A stretch of 64,000 nucleotides of DNA from Salirhabdus sp. Marseille-P4669 (GCF_900240405.1 NZ_OEQK01000001.1:611799-675798); one strand, 5' to 3'; shown: positions 8,163 through 18,125, counted from the stretch's first letter. Numbers and translations are program-made. The notes: generated by a model not told the origin, from the letters alone.

Positions 8163-9431
8163 ATGAAGAAAAAGCTATGGATGTTCGCTGTATTATTTTT
8201 TGTAGCTATTGTTGCAGCGGCATGTAATTCGGATGATGCTTCTTCCGATTCCGAAGGCGGAGATAAAGTAGAAATCTTCAGCTGGTGGACTGGTGCTGGT
8301 GAGGAAGCAGGATTGAATGCACTTATTGAGGTATTTAAAGAAAAGCATCCAGACATTGAAATTGAAAACGCAGCTGTAGCTGGTGGTGCTGGTACAAACG
8401 CAAAGGCAGTGTTGGCTAGCCGTATGCAAGGGGACGATCCACCTTCTACATTCCAGGTGCATGGTGGAGCTGAGCTAAATGAAAGCTGGGTTGCTGCTGA
8501 CAAAATGGAACCAATCAATGATTTTTATGAAGAACAAGGCTGGATGGATAAGTTCCCACAAGACTTAATTGATTTAGTAAGTAAAGATGGAGACATTTAT
8601 TCTGTTCCAGTTAATATTCACCGTGGTAATGTTATTTTCTATAACAAAAAGGTGTTTGAAGAAAATGGTTTAGAAGCACCTACAACGTATGAAGAATTCT
8701 TTGCGGTTGCGGATTCCTTAGAGGCGGCAGGTATCACACCTTTAGCTCTAGGTGATAAAGAGCCATGGACAGCAACGCAAATCTTTGAAAACGCTTTATT
8801 AGCTGTGCTAGGTCCAGATGATTATCGTGGATTATGGACAGGGGACGTAGCATTTGATGATCCTCGTGTGAAAGAGGCGGCAGAAATTTTCGGTCAAATG
8901 CTAGATTATGTGAACGAAGACCATGCATCACGCAACTGGCAGGATGCAACACAGCTTGTAGCCAATGGGGAAGCTGGAATGACTATTATGGGTGACTGGG
9001 CGAAAGGATATTTAGCTCATGACCTAGGCCTTGAAACAAATGTTGATTTTGGTTATATCGAAACGCCGGATACAGATGGAGAATTTATGGTTATTACCGA
9101 TACATTTGGATTACCTAAAGGTATTGACAATGTAGAGGATACGAAAAAGTTTTTGGCAGTATTAGGTTCGGTTGAAGGGCAAGACGCGTTCAACCCATTA
9201 AAAGGATCTATTCCTGCACGTGTGGATGCAGACCCTGAAAAGTATGACCAATATGGTAAAGATACAATGGAAGACTTTAAGAATTCAGCTTTAACTCCAA
9301 GTCTTGCACACGGTTCTGCAGCATCTGAAGGTTTCCTAACAAAGGCAAACCAAGCAGTAAATATTTTTGTTACACAAAGAGATGTTGACCAATTAGTTCA
9401 AGCACTAATGGATGCATCCTCTGATCTATAA
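8163..9431 (+). CDS. CUT1 ABC importer sugar-binding lipoprotein
   Basis: A 422-residue extracellular solute-binding protein (family 1). Signal peptide MKKKLWMFAVLFFVAIVAAAC ends in a lipobox with Cys21 as lipid anchor; the mature part begins with an acidic Ser-rich linker, then VEIFSWWTGAGEEAGLNAL, typical of oligosaccharide or glucoside binders. The start is the ATG at 8163 with AAAGGGGG upstream; the upstream open frame lacks a signal peptide at its start. It works with the two permeases that follow and probably the MsmX-like ATPase at the window edge. The substrate is not set by sequence; a galactoside or galactose is suggested by context. Confidence 0.92.
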   Translation: MKKKLWMFAVLFFVAIVAAACNSDDASSDSEGGDKVEIFSWWTGAGEEAGLNALIEVFKEKHPDIEIENAAVAGGAGTNAKAVLASRMQGDDPPSTFQVHGGAELNESWVAADKMEPINDFYEEQGWMDKFPQDLIDLVSKDGDIYSVPVNIHRGNVIFYNKKVFEENGLEAPTTYEEFFAVADSLEAAGITPLALGDKEPWTATQIFENALLAVLGPDDYRGLWTGDVAFDDPRVKEAAEIFGQMLDYVNEDHASRNWQDATQLVANGEAGMTIMGDWAKGYLAHDLGLETNVDFGYIETPDTDGEFMVITDTFGLPKGIDNVEDTKKFLAVLGSVEGQDAFNPLKGSIPARVDADPEKYDQYGKDTMEDFKNSALTPSLAHGSAASEGFLTKANQAVNIFVTQRDVDQLVQALMDASSDL

Positions 9432-9471
9432 AATGACGTTTGATTGATTTGTACAACTCCCACATATAAAC

Positions 9472-9510
9472 CACCCTATGCCACATGACGTGGTATAGGG
9501 TGCACATTTT
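9472..9510 (+). terminator. Stem-loop between binding protein and permease genes
   Basis: CACCCTATGCCAC pairs with GTGGTATAGGGTG around a 5-base loop, followed only by a short T tract. Such partial terminators commonly let the binding protein be made in excess over the permeases. Confidence 0.65.
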
Positions 9511-9624
9511 TAGCGTGCGCCTTTCGTTCGCGACGACTGAAATCTATTAAACTTGGAATGCAAAACGCTCTGGAAAAAGAACGTTTTTTAAATACATGAG
9601 ATAGCCTCTTTAAGGGGGATGGAT

Positions 9625-10551
9625 ATGGAGAAACGAAAAAAGAAAAAACGATCAAAAGACCAATGGACCGCAATCGCCTTTTTAATGCCATCCGTTGTTT
9701 TACTATTTATCTTTGTCTACGGCTTTATTGGCTGGACAGGGTATGTATCCTTTAGTAATTGGAATTCACTCGTTCCGGACTTTTCTTTCGCTGGATTGAA
9801 AAACTACCTCTATTTATTTGGGGATTTTCGATTCCAAGCGGATTTGCGGAACATGCTATTCTTTACGCTTCTGTTTATTGCACTAATTATTCTATTAGGT
9901 TTATCGCTAGCGGTATTGATTGATAAGAAAATCAAAGGGGAATCGATTTTCCGTAACATCTTCTTCTTTCCAATGGCCCTTTCCTTTGTTGTAACCGGGG
10001 TTGTTTGGCAGTGGATTTTAAACCCATCCACTGGGATTAACAACTTTTTAAAGACCTTTGGAATAGAGCCGATGTGGTATACCGATACCAATATTCTAGC
10101 AGGGTTTCGCTGGGGAGAAATAGAGTTTGGATTGCCAGTCGCAATCATTTCCGTTGTGATTGCTGCCGTTTGGCAATTAACAGGATTTGCACTAGCTATG
10201 TATCTCGCAGGTCTGCGTGGTATTCCGGATGAGCTTCGTGAAGCGGCACGTATGGATGGAGCTTCCGAGTTAAGAATATACCGGAAAATCATCTTGCCCC
10301 AATTACGTCCGATAACAGCTGCGGTTATTATTATGATGGCTCATATATCCTTGAAAATCTTTGACTTAATTTATGCGATGACAGGGCCAGGTGCAAACTT
10401 TGTAACCGACATGCCAGGGGTCTACATGTTTGAAACGACCTTTAGAGGAAACTATTATGCACAAGGTGCGGCAATTGCAATCATCATGCTACTTGTTGTT
10501 GCAATCTTTATTGTCCCTTACTTGTGGAACAATAGGAGGGCTGATAAGTAA
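9625..10551 (+). CDS. CUT1 ABC importer permease (MsmF/UgpA-like)
   Basis: A 308-residue inner-membrane permease with a basic N-terminus and about six transmembrane helices. The EAA loop reads EAARMDGASELRIYRKIILP near residue 210 and contacts the ATPase. The ATG at 9625 is preferred over 9619 because AAGGGGG ends at 9618, giving normal spacing. Its stop overlaps the next permease start by one base, so the pair is coupled. No ATPase gene follows, so a shared MsmX-type ATPase is expected. Confidence 0.93.
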   Translation: MEKRKKKKRSKDQWTAIAFLMPSVVLLFIFVYGFIGWTGYVSFSNWNSLVPDFSFAGLKNYLYLFGDFRFQADLRNMLFFTLLFIALIILLGLSLAVLIDKKIKGESIFRNIFFFPMALSFVVTGVVWQWILNPSTGINNFLKTFGIEPMWYTDTNILAGFRWGEIEFGLPVAIISVVIAAVWQLTGFALAMYLAGLRGIPDELREAARMDGASELRIYRKIILPQLRPITAAVIIMMAHISLKIFDLIYAMTGPGANFVTDMPGVYMFETTFRGNYYAQGAAIAIIMLLVVAIFIVPYLWNNRRADK

Positions 10552-11378
10552 TGACGACAACACCATTTTCAATTGGAAAATTATTTAAGTACACCATTTT
10601 AATCGTATTAGCCTTATTTTTCTTAATGCCCATTTATGTCATGCTCATTACGAGCTTAAAGCCCTTTGATGAAGTATCGCTTGCCACGATGTGGGATTTA
10701 CCGAGCACATTGGATTTTAGTAGCTATGTGGAAGCCTTTGAAAAATTAGGGCCAAACTTTGCAAACAGCTTTTATTTAGCAATCCCTGCTACGATACTGT
10801 CTGCGTTACTTGGTGCGATGAATGGGTACGTATTATCGAAATGGCGCTTCAAAGGTTCGGAGACCATTTTTACATTGATTTTATTTGGAATGTTTATTCC
10901 GTATCAAAGTATCTTAATCCCAATGATTCAGTTCCTACGTGAGGTAGGGCTTTATAACTCAATTTGGGGATTGATTCTCGTTCACGTCGTATATGGTATC
11001 CCCGTTACGACATTAATGTTCCGTAACTTCTATGCGAACATTCCAGATGAAATGATTGAATCGGCACGTATTGATGGCGCGGGATTCATTGGCATCTTCC
11101 GCCACATTATCTTGCCATTGTCTATTACAGGATTTGTCGTAGTTGCCATTTGGCAGTTTACGAACATATGGAATGAATTCTTATTTGCGGTGACCATCAC
11201 CCAATCGGACCAACAGCCAGTAATGGTAGCCTTGCAAAACCTTTCTGGTAGTCAAATCGTACAATGGAACGTGCAAATGGCCGGTGCTCTTATCGCCGCA
11301 TTACCAACATTGCTCGTTTATATTATTTTAGGTAAATATTTTGTAAGAGGATTACTCGCTGGTTCGGTGAAAGGATAA
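10551..11378 (+). CDS. CUT1 ABC importer permease (MsmG/UgpE-like)
   Basis: A 275-residue permease with six predicted helices and an EAA loop ESARIDGAGFIGIFRHIILP near residue 180. It forms the membrane channel with the preceding permease. The start codon shares a base with the upstream stop (TAATG). A strong terminator follows, ending this operon. Confidence 0.94.
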   Translation: MTTTPFSIGKLFKYTILIVLALFFLMPIYVMLITSLKPFDEVSLATMWDLPSTLDFSSYVEAFEKLGPNFANSFYLAIPATILSALLGAMNGYVLSKWRFKGSETIFTLILFGMFIPYQSILIPMIQFLREVGLYNSIWGLILVHVVYGIPVTTLMFRNFYANIPDEMIESARIDGAGFIGIFRHIILPLSITGFVVVAIWQFTNIWNEFLFAVTITQSDQQPVMVALQNLSGSQIVQWNVQMAGALIAALPTLLVYIILGKYFVRGLLAGSVKG

Positions 11379-11388
11379 ACAAGTTTTT

Positions 11389-11430
11389 GCAAAGAAAAAT
11401 CCAAATCCACATGGTTTGGATTTTCTTTGC
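11389..11430 (+). terminator. Terminator of CUT1 importer operon
   Basis: A long stem in which GCAAAGAAAAATCCAAA pairs with TTTGGATTTTCTTTGC with one bulged base. T-rich stem arms are present on both sides, so it could act in either direction. Confidence 0.8.
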
Positions 11431-11499
11431 TATTGGTGAGATTTAATAGGGTAATTCTATTTGTTTCTTGCTAATTCATTTACACGTTATATAAAATAA

Positions 11500-11513
11500 A
11501 GAAAACGTTAACA
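11500..11513 (+). promoter_or_regulatory. Possible cre site before PucR-type regulator
   Basis: AGAAAACGTTAACA differs from the cre consensus TGWAANCGNTNWCA only at the first base. It ends 15 bases before the regulator start codon. Weak but well placed. Confidence 0.4.
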
Positions 11514-11528
11514 TAATGGGGTAATCGG

Positions 11529-12410
11529 ATGAATGTTGCGAAATTAAAAGCTATCTATCCATCTTTAATCCTTTTGGAGCAGGATGAAATGGAACGCTTT
11601 GATCAATACGAATGGTTTGAAACCGACACGAAAGAAACACTTGGAATTAAGAAAGCAGAGCTGTCGGAAAAAGAATATACACTTTTAAAAACGTTGCTAA
11701 CAACTGTCGATGTGCTACCGCCCCTTAATGACAGGGAAAAGATGTGGTCACGTATTCTATTTGAAAACAAAGAGGTAAAGGAGAAGCTAGAGGGATTCAG
11801 ATTTGTATTCTTTTTTACCAATCAAGAGGTAAAAGAGCCTGAACTTTTTAACGAAGCGATAAAAGCAGCATCTCCATCACCCATACTTTGGATGAATCGC
11901 CGGGAAGGTATCCTCATTGAAGAAATCCGATCCAAAAGGCAAAACCCTGCGAGATTCCATGAAATTGTGGATTTGATTATGAGTGACCTTTATATGAATG
12001 TTTCTTTTTTTATCGGGGAACGTCATCATGACCTGTCCAATGCTCATGCCTTATTTCAGTGGTATCAATCCTTTGTGAAAAACTGTAGGAAAAAATCGAG
12101 CAAAAAGATCATGTACGTGAAGGATCTAGTCCCTTCTTATTTGGCAAGTTTAATAGATGCTAGGACGAGCGATTACTTGCCTACGGTTTTACTTAAGGAA
12201 GCAGCCGAAGACCGAGAGCTAATCAAAACCGTTCGACTCTTTTTAGAATCCAATTTAAATGCGACGGAAACAGCTAAGAAGATGTACTTACATCGGAATA
12301 GCCTACAATATCGAATTGATAAATTTATCGAAATGACTGGTATTGACATTAAAACCTTTCAAGGTGCGGTTACAACCTATTTAGCGCTGCAGATGCTGGA
12401 GGAAATGTAA
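11529..12410 (+). CDS. PucR/CdaR-type helix-turn-helix regulator
   Basis: A 293-residue protein. The last 60 residues carry the PucR C-terminal HTH: LKTVRLFLESNLNATETAK-type helix, then MYLHRNSLQYRIDKFIEMTG. This is the same fold as in CdaR and PucR activators. The N-terminal 230 residues are not recognised. Start ATG 11529 has a GGGG-type site upstream. It lies just after the CUT1 importer terminator and may control it or a distant sugar operon; no paired target site was found. Confidence 0.8.
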   Translation: MNVAKLKAIYPSLILLEQDEMERFDQYEWFETDTKETLGIKKAELSEKEYTLLKTLLTTVDVLPPLNDREKMWSRILFENKEVKEKLEGFRFVFFFTNQEVKEPELFNEAIKAASPSPILWMNRREGILIEEIRSKRQNPARFHEIVDLIMSDLYMNVSFFIGERHHDLSNAHALFQWYQSFVKNCRKKSSKKIMYVKDLVPSYLASLIDARTSDYLPTVLLKEAAEDRELIKTVRLFLESNLNATETAKKMYLHRNSLQYRIDKFIEMTGIDIKTFQGAVTTYLALQMLEEM

Positions 12411-12658
12411 GGGATCATATTCGTTCGAACTGCAACCATAGGACTATTAGGATGGATATGCAATTTCGTTATAATCTATTAAAATTTTCAAAAGAAGTGG
12501 GTAATTTTAACTGGTAAATAACCATTTTTGTGGAAATGATAACTAAAATAAGTAAAATATGACTATATTAAAACAATATTTTGTTAGATACTATAGTATA
12601 AGATGCGAAGACAGCAGCTTTCGAACACCAGATTAATTGGAGTTGGAAGGAGATTCGA

Positions 12659-12829
12659 ATGAGAAGGCTTTATTATCGAGTAAAATATTACTGGCATTCT
12701 ACTAAATTTAAACAATTAAAAATGGTTATACCAGATTGTATTTGTGATAAAACAAGGGATGAGCTTCAGCATAAAATGGAGTATCATGAGAAAGCAGCAT
12801 TACGATACATAATGAAGAGTTCCAAATAA
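12659..12829 (+). CDS. Small basic protein of 56 residues, unknown function
   Basis: A short gene with a strong ribosome site (GGAAGGAG, six bases before the ATG) and a promoter-like A/T stretch upstream (TACTATAGTATAAGAT, about 12590-12605). The product starts MRRLYYRVKYYWHSTK and is rich in Arg, Lys and Tyr. It has a CIC pair mid-protein and a C-terminal amphipathic-looking segment (ELQHKMEYHEKAALRYIMK). No transmembrane segment or known family was recognised. The ribosome site and isolated placement between an importer regulator and recQ support a real gene. Confidence 0.6.
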   Translation: MRRLYYRVKYYWHSTKFKQLKMVIPDCICDKTRDELQHKMEYHEKAALRYIMKSSK

Positions 12830-12929
12830 GGTGGGGTCTTGTAGGAGGCGCTGCCTTTTCTATTTTATTGAAAATTTGATGTGATGAGCTATGAGTATTT
12901 ATTTGAAGCGTTGTGTGAAAACACAAACA

Positions 12930-13013
12930 AAGCTCCTCACTCGTAAGTCTCGTAGGTTCATGTGGTTAGCATGTAAACCTAACCAATAGAGAGCTACATT
13001 ACGGTAGGAGCTT
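12930..13013. other. Nested imperfect hairpin, possible structured RNA or terminator
   Basis: Outer arms AAGCTCCT (12930-12937) and AGGAGCTT (13006-13013) are perfectly complementary. Inside lie further paired segments: CGTAA/TTACG-type arms and TAGGTT with AACCTA, plus an alternative GGTTAG/CTAACC pairing. On the minus strand it follows the ParB-like gene and leads into a T-rich run, so it could end that transcript. It is larger and more branched than the other terminators in this window. Confidence 0.4.
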
Positions 13014-13061
13014 GTATCAATGTTTCCAAAAACAAGAAGGTATACCTATTCTAATTAATTT

Positions 13062-13700
13062 TTACAAAGAGGCGTGGTAGATCGCCGTATTTATTTTAGA
13101 AGGCTCCATTTTTTCCATGGTTTGTATGGTCGAAAGGTTTATCGCCTTTGTTGGATGAAGGGCCCATGTATATAAGGTTTGTTTTACTCGCTCTTCAAAA
13201 TGAACTGATTTTGCAATCGTATTTAAAGCTACGATTTTATCCATTTCAATAGCGTCGAGATCATAAGAACGAGGGATTGCTGGATCGATTAACACCTCTT
13301 TTGTTTCTTCCATGCTACATTTTAATTGCTTCGCTAACGCAGCTACCGATTCTCCCATACGAAATAATTCCCAAACGAGATAGTGAATAACGTGTCTATT
13401 CGGTTCATCAGCTTGTAAAACGACTTGTAAGACAGCATCTAATTCTTTTCTTCTATTCCTGCGAGAAATCACATTACAGAACACCATTTGATCCGGATTT
13501 TGATCGTAGAGGACTTGATAGTAGGAATGGCCACTAACTAATACATATTCGTTATAGGTGGATTCTCTTTTATCTACAATTAGTAGCGGAGAACGTTCCT
13601 TGCGATTTTTTAGGTGATAAACTGTACGTTTCCAATTCGTCGTTTCAACTGCATGTAAGGGTTCGATCGATAATAACTGAATATATTTCTTCATAAACAT
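13062..13700 (-). CDS. ParB-like/HTH protein of unknown function, downstream of recQ
   Basis: A 212-residue protein. Its N-terminal third (LLIVDKRESTYNEYVLVSGHSYYQVL) resembles the ParB/KorB-type N-terminal fold. The middle has a possible helix-turn-helix (GESVAALAKQLKCSMEETKEVL), as in ParB-related DNA-binding proteins. The chosen start is the ATG ending at 13700 with AAAGGGGTG upstream; a GTG three codons earlier overlaps that site. It lies 72 bases downstream of recQ on the same strand and is probably co-transcribed. The family assignment is by eye and tentative. Confidence 0.6.
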   Translation of the reverse strand: MFMKKYIQLLSIEPLHAVETTNWKRTVYHLKNRKERSPLLIVDKRESTYNEYVLVSGHSYYQVLYDQNPDQMVFCNVISRRNRRKELDAVLQVVLQADEPNRHVIHYLVWELFRMGESVAALAKQLKCSMEETKEVLIDPAIPRSYDLDAIEMDKIVALNTIAKSVHFEERVKQTLYTWALHPTKAINLSTIQTMEKMEPSKINTAIYHASL

Positions 13701-13772
13701 ATCGTTCACCCCTTTCTATAAAACGTTATGACTAGTACAATATGTCCTATACCAAGAGAGGGGTGAACCATT

Positions 13773-15935
13773 CTATTTTAAATATCCATTTTTCAAGAGC
13801 ACCATTTGAATCATAAAATAACTAATGGTTTCTGGTAATGCTTCTTTAATTGGCTTTAGTCGGTTTTCGTCTGATTGGTCCCGTGCTTCCAGAATCATTT
13901 TCTCTTCCTGCTCGTTAAAAATATCCTCATAGCTTATCGAATGGCCTTCTTGTACACTCCGAATGATATGCTTTTGTACAGTAACGGCTGTTACCCCACG
14001 CTGCTTCGCTATTTCATCGATGGTCATCCCATTTTGATATAGGTCATACGTGTATATATGGCTAGGCTTTCCATCTAAGTCCTCGATAACCTTCGTGCTT
14101 GATGAGCTATTAGTCAGGTGGTTCGTTGGTTGAGATGTAGGTGTGATGTCGTGCTGCTCCACGTACTTTTGAATCGCTTCGATAAAAGCAAGTCCATACC
14201 TTTCAAACTTCGCCTTCCCAACTCCTTTTATCTTCAGCATAGTAATTTCATCAGTAGGATAATAGCGGCTCATTTCCTTTAACGACGCGTCAGAGAAGAC
14301 AATATATGGAGGAACACCTTCACCGTCTGCTATTTCTTTACGAAGCTCTCTTAATGATTCAAATAAAGCGAGGTTATCCTCACTAGGTGCCTCCTTCATA
14401 ACGGTCATTTTCTTATAAACCTTTTCTTCCCCTTTTAAAATGCCAATTGCTTTTGGAGCAAGCTGAACTACTGGATATTGCCCGTCTGTTAGCTTCAAAT
14501 AGTCCCCTGAAAGTAAATAATGAATCAAATCGGCAATATCTTTTTCTCGCTGATTGCGCATTAATCCATAAGTGGAAAGACGTTGAAAACCAAGCTCCAT
14601 GAGTCTTTTGTTGCGTGATCCCTTTAAAACCTGGGCAATAAGCGTGACACCAAATTTCTCATCCATCCTTTTGACACAGGAAAAAATCATTTGGGCTTCT
14701 GTTGTAATATCAACACGTTCACGGTTGTCCATACAATTCGTACACTTACCGCAAGCTTCCAGTTGTGCATGATCTCCGAAGTAGGTTAAGAAATATTGAT
14801 GCAAGCAAGTCTCTGTATGACAGTACTGAACCATTTGTTGTAGCCTTGTGTATTCATTGGTTTTTTGTTCAACTGGAAGCTGACCTTCTTCAATTAAAAA
14901 CTTATGAACGTGTACGTCTTGAGGGGCAAACAATAAGTAACAATCACTTTCCTCTCCGTCACGACCTGCTCTTCCAGCCTCTTGATAATAGGATTCGATG
15001 TTTCGTGGAAGATTATAGTGAATCACATATCGGACGTTAGATTTATCTATCCCCATACCAAAGGCGTTGGTTGCAACCATAATGGAGGTATTATCGACAA
15101 TGAATTGCTCCTGTGCATGCCGGCGCTCCTCCTCAGAAAGTCCGGCATGGTATTTTGCAACGGAATAGGATTGTTTCTTTAAAAATTCATAGATTTGATC
15201 TACTTCTTTCCGAGTAGACGCATAGATAATACCTGATTCCTGGGACCGCTGCTTGAGATAGGTTAGCAGAAAATCACGCTTGTTTTCTCCTTTTACAACG
15301 TGAAAGGATAGGTTGTCCCTTGCAAACGTCGTAAAGACCACGTTGTCCGCTTCAATTTCTAACAGTCTTGAAATATCCTCTGCAACCTCTTTTGTTGCTG
15401 TTGCTGTCAGTGCCATTACCGTTGTTTCCTGTTGAATTTGCTTAATTCTTGTTATGATTGAGCGGTAACTTGGTCGAAAATCATGACCCCATTGCGAAAT
15501 GCAGTGTGCCTCATCAAAAGCAATGAGCGAAATGGGCAACTGTTGGATCATGGATAGAAATGAATTAGATTCAAATCGTTCAGGAGCAACAAACAATAAT
15601 TTGTAAGCGCCGCTTTTAAGATTTTCCATTCGCTCGGTTAATTCAGTATTGGTCAAGGAGCTATTGATATACGTAGCCTCCACACCTGCTGCATGCAAAC
15701 CATCCACCTGGTCCTTCATGAGAGCGATTAATGGAGAAATAACAATCGTAATCCCGGGTAAAACGAGCGCTGGAATTTGATAACAGAGCGATTTCCCGCC
15801 TCCTGTAGGCATGATTCCGAGGGTGTTTTTCGATGCTAATACTTTTTCGATGATCTCTTTTTGTCCTTGGCGAAAAGAGGGAAAGCCAAACGTTTCTTGT
15901 AAAACTTGTTGAGCTTGATTTAACAACTTGATCAC
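13773..15935 (-). CDS. recQ: ATP-dependent DNA helicase RecQ
   Basis: A 720-residue superfamily 2 helicase that unwinds DNA 3' to 5' in recombination and fork repair. Motif I is [13 protein letters not shown] (about residue 45), the DEAH box is [19 protein letters not shown] (about 140), and motif VI is [11 protein letters not shown] (about 315). The RQC zinc site has cysteines in YCHTETC and CGKCTNC (about 370-400). An HRDC domain (about 510-590) ends [14 protein letters not shown], and an extra C-terminal HTH-type domain (about 620-715) has [20 protein letters not shown]. That tail makes it longer than the roughly 590-610 residues of typical RecQ. The start gives the expected N-terminus. 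Confidence 0.95.
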   Translation of the reverse strand: MIKLLNQAQQVLQETFGFPSFRQGQKEIIEKVLASKNTLGIMPTGGGKSLCYQIPALVLPGITIVISPLIALMKDQVDGLHAAGVEATYINSSLTNTELTERMENLKSGAYKLLFVAPERFESNSFLSMIQQLPISLIAFDEAHCISQWGHDFRPSYRSIITRIKQIQQETTVMALTATATKEVAEDISRLLEIEADNVVFTTFARDNLSFHVVKGENKRDFLLTYLKQRSQESGIIYASTRKEVDQIYEFLKKQSYSVAKYHAGLSEEERRHAQEQFIVDNTSIMVATNAFGMGIDKSNVRYVIHYNLPRNIESYYQEAGRAGRDGEESDCYLLFAPQDVHVHKFLIEEGQLPVEQKTNEYTRLQQMVQYCHTETCLHQYFLTYFGDHAQLEACGKCTNCMDNRERVDITTEAQMIFSCVKRMDEKFGVTLIAQVLKGSRNKRLMELGFQRLSTYGLMRNQREKDIADLIHYLLSGDYLKLTDGQYPVVQLAPKAIGILKGEEKVYKKMTVMKEAPSEDNLALFESLRELRKEIADGEGVPPYIVFSDASLKEMSRYYPTDEITMLKIKGVGKAKFERYGLAFIEAIQKYVEQHDITPTSQPTNHLTNSSSSTKVIEDLDGKPSHIYTYDLYQNGMTIDEIAKQRGVTAVTVQKHIIRSVQEGHSISYEDIFNEQEEKMILEARDQSDENRLKPIKEALPETISYFMIQMVLLKNGYLK

Positions 15936-16217
15936 CTAATTTAATAAGATTTTTCTTTAGTTTATCATGTATTTCAAAGAGTGGACAGACATGAGTGCGT
16001 TATAAAAAGGAGCGTTTGTACTTTTAAAATCTGCTAAAATAAGCCTTTTATTTTAGAAAAGAAAAAGTTAGTCTTGTTGCATTACTGAAAAATAAATTTT
16101 GCAAAAAAATACATATGGAAACATCTCTATTTTACTATTTTTTTGTAGTATACTTATATAGATGGTTACTTTTGACAGTTATGGAAGGATACATATATTT
16201 ACATAGGAGGACTAGTT

Positions 16218-17207
16218 ATGGCGATTTTAGTTACGGGTGGAGCAGGATATGTTGGAAGTCATACAGTTGCTGCACTTCTAGAGCAAAACTATGATGTTGT
16301 TATTGCTGATAACCTGCAAAAAGGACACGAACAAGCATTGCTACCTGGTGCAACATTTTATAATGGGGATCTACGCGATGAAGCTTTCCTAGCAAAAATT
16401 TTTGAAGAACAGTCTATTGATGCTGTGATTCATTTTGCAGCGAATTCTTTAGTTGGAGAAAGTGTAGAGGACCCACTTAGCTATTATGACAATAATGTTT
16501 ATGGCGCAATGATTTTACTGAAGAGCATGCATAAATATAATGTGAACCATATCGTTTTTTCATCAACGGCAGCAGTTTATGGGGAGCCAAAAAATATTCC
16601 AATCGTAGAAACCGACCCAACCGAACCGACAAACCCGTATGGTGAAACAAAGCTTGCAATTGAAAAAATGATGAAGTGGTGTCGAAATGCATATGGCTTG
16701 AATTACACGGCACTTCGCTACTTCAATGTTGCAGGCGCACACCTGGAGGGCAAAATTGGCGAGGACCACAATCCAGAAACCCACTTAATCCCGATTATTT
16801 TACAAGTTGCACTTGGACAACGAGAGAAAATATTTATTTACGGAGATGACTATGACACTCCAGATGGTACGTGCATTCGCGATTATATCCATGCTACTGA
16901 TTTAGCTTCAGCCCACATTTTAGCAGTAGAAAAACTATTAGCAGGTGGCGAAAGTGGCGCGTATAACTTAGGGAACGGAAATGGCTTTAGCGTAAAAGAG
17001 GTAATTGACACTGCACGCAAGGTAACGGGACATGCAATTCCAGCTGAAATTGGTGAACGTCGAGCAGGAGACCCGGCAAAGCTTGTTGCTTCTAGCGAGA
17101 AGGCGAAGCAAGTACTTGGCTGGAAGCCGCAATATGATTCGTTAGACGTGATGATTCGCACTGCTTGGAATTGGTTTCAAAATCACCCGAACGGATATGA
17201 AGCATAA
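16218..17207 (+). CDS. galE: UDP-glucose 4-epimerase
   Basis: A 329-residue extended SDR enzyme interconverting UDP-galactose and UDP-glucose. NAD-binding GGAGYVGS is at the N-terminus. The catalytic Ser/Thr is in FSSTAAVYGEP and the Tyr-x-x-x-Lys is in PYGETKLAIEK (about 148-152). AGGAGG precedes the ATG. Unlike galK/galT at 1.5-4.2 kb it is 12 kb away, paired with a ROK kinase 36 bases downstream. It may serve cell-wall sugar supply as well as galactose use. Confidence 0.96.
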   Translation: MAILVTGGAGYVGSHTVAALLEQNYDVVIADNLQKGHEQALLPGATFYNGDLRDEAFLAKIFEEQSIDAVIHFAANSLVGESVEDPLSYYDNNVYGAMILLKSMHKYNVNHIVFSSTAAVYGEPKNIPIVETDPTEPTNPYGETKLAIEKMMKWCRNAYGLNYTALRYFNVAGAHLEGKIGEDHNPETHLIPIILQVALGQREKIFIYGDDYDTPDGTCIRDYIHATDLASAHILAVEKLLAGGESGAYNLGNGNGFSVKEVIDTARKVTGHAIPAEIGERRAGDPAKLVASSEKAKQVLGWKPQYDSLDVMIRTAWNWFQNHPNGYEA

Positions 17208-17243
17208 AACGTGTTGATCGAGAAATGAGGGGGAGTGTATCGT

Positions 17244-18125
17244 ATGCTTTTTGGAGCAATTGAAGCTGGTGGTACGAAGTTTGTTTGTGCTATTGGAAAT
17301 GAAGATGGGGAAGTGCACGAAAAGGTTGTGATTGATACGATTTCACCTGAGGTCACAATGCCTAAAGTAATGGAATTTTTCCAAGGCAAAAACATTCAGG
17401 CGCTTGGGGTAGGATGCTTTGGGCCAATTGATGTTAACAAGGAAAGTCCTACATATGGATATATTACGAGTACACCAAAGATCAAATGGCAACAATACAA
17501 CTTTGTTGGGGAGCTTGAGGAAAAGCTTCATGTTCCAATTGCCTTTGATAGTGACGTAAATGTTGCCGCACTTGGGGAAAAGCTATTAGGTGCAGGGCGT
17601 GATGTGAATAGCTGTATGTACATTACTGTTGGAACTGGTATTGGAGCGGGATATTATGTAAATGGCAAAACATTGAGCGGCATTTCCCATCCTGAAATGG
17701 GTCATACGCTTGTCCTTCCGCATCCAAAGGATCAACAGTTTGAAGGTAATTGTCCGTTTCATGGCCCAAACTGTTTAGAGGGAATGGCGGCAGGCCCGGC
17801 CATTGAAAAACGCTGGGGAATGAAGGGCGTGGATTTGCCTCAAGACCACGTGGCATGGGAGCTAGAAGCCTATTATTTAGCCCAAGCATTGATGAATTTT
17901 GTGATGGTTGTGAGCCCAGAGAAAATTGTAATGGGTGGAGGGGTAATGAAGCAAAAACAACTCTTCCCTTTTATTTACGACGCACTTGAGGAACTGTTAG
18001 CAGGATACTTAGATTTTCCACAATTGAAGAAGGGAAACATGAAAGATTATATCGTCCCACCAGAATTAGGTGATGAAGCGGGTGTGAAAGGTGCACTCAT
18101 GTCAGCGGTAATGCTTGGTGGATGA
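17244..18125 (+). CDS. scrK: ROK-family fructokinase
   Basis: A 293-residue ROK sugar kinase resembling Bacillus fructokinases (GmuE/YdhR type). An N-terminal phosphate loop GAIEAGGTKFVCAI is present, with the catalytic Asp in FDSDVNVAALGE. The zinc motif CPFHGPNCLEGMAAGP (about 170-185) is diagnostic of ROK fructo/glucokinases. Start ATG 17244 has AGGGGGAG upstream; a GTG at 17235 lies within that site. It shares a transcript with galE and ends at a terminator. Substrate fructose is most likely; mannose or glucose are possible. Confidence 0.87.
   Translation: MLFGAIEAGGTKFVCAIGNEDGEVHEKVVIDTISPEVTMPKVMEFFQGKNIQALGVGCFGPIDVNKESPTYGYITSTPKIKWQQYNFVGELEEKLHVPIAFDSDVNVAALGEKLLGAGRDVNSCMYITVGTGIGAGYYVNGKTLSGISHPEMGHTLVLPHPKDQQFEGNCPFHGPNCLEGMAAGPAIEKRWGMKGVDLPQDHVAWELEAYYLAQALMNFVMVVSPEKIVMGGGVMKQKQLFPFIYDALEELLAGYLDFPQLKKGNMKDYIVPPELGDEAGVKGALMSAVMLGG

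Noticed and set aside
8021..8518. 165-codon open frame antisense to the CUT1 binding-protein gene
   Set aside because: Overlaps the promoter, signal peptide and linker of a clear gene; no supporting signals.
16172..16199. TTGACA-N16-TATATT as galE promoter
   Set aside because: Good match, but the transcript start would fall within the galE ribosome site, leaving too short a leader. An upstream promoter is more likely, though none is clear.
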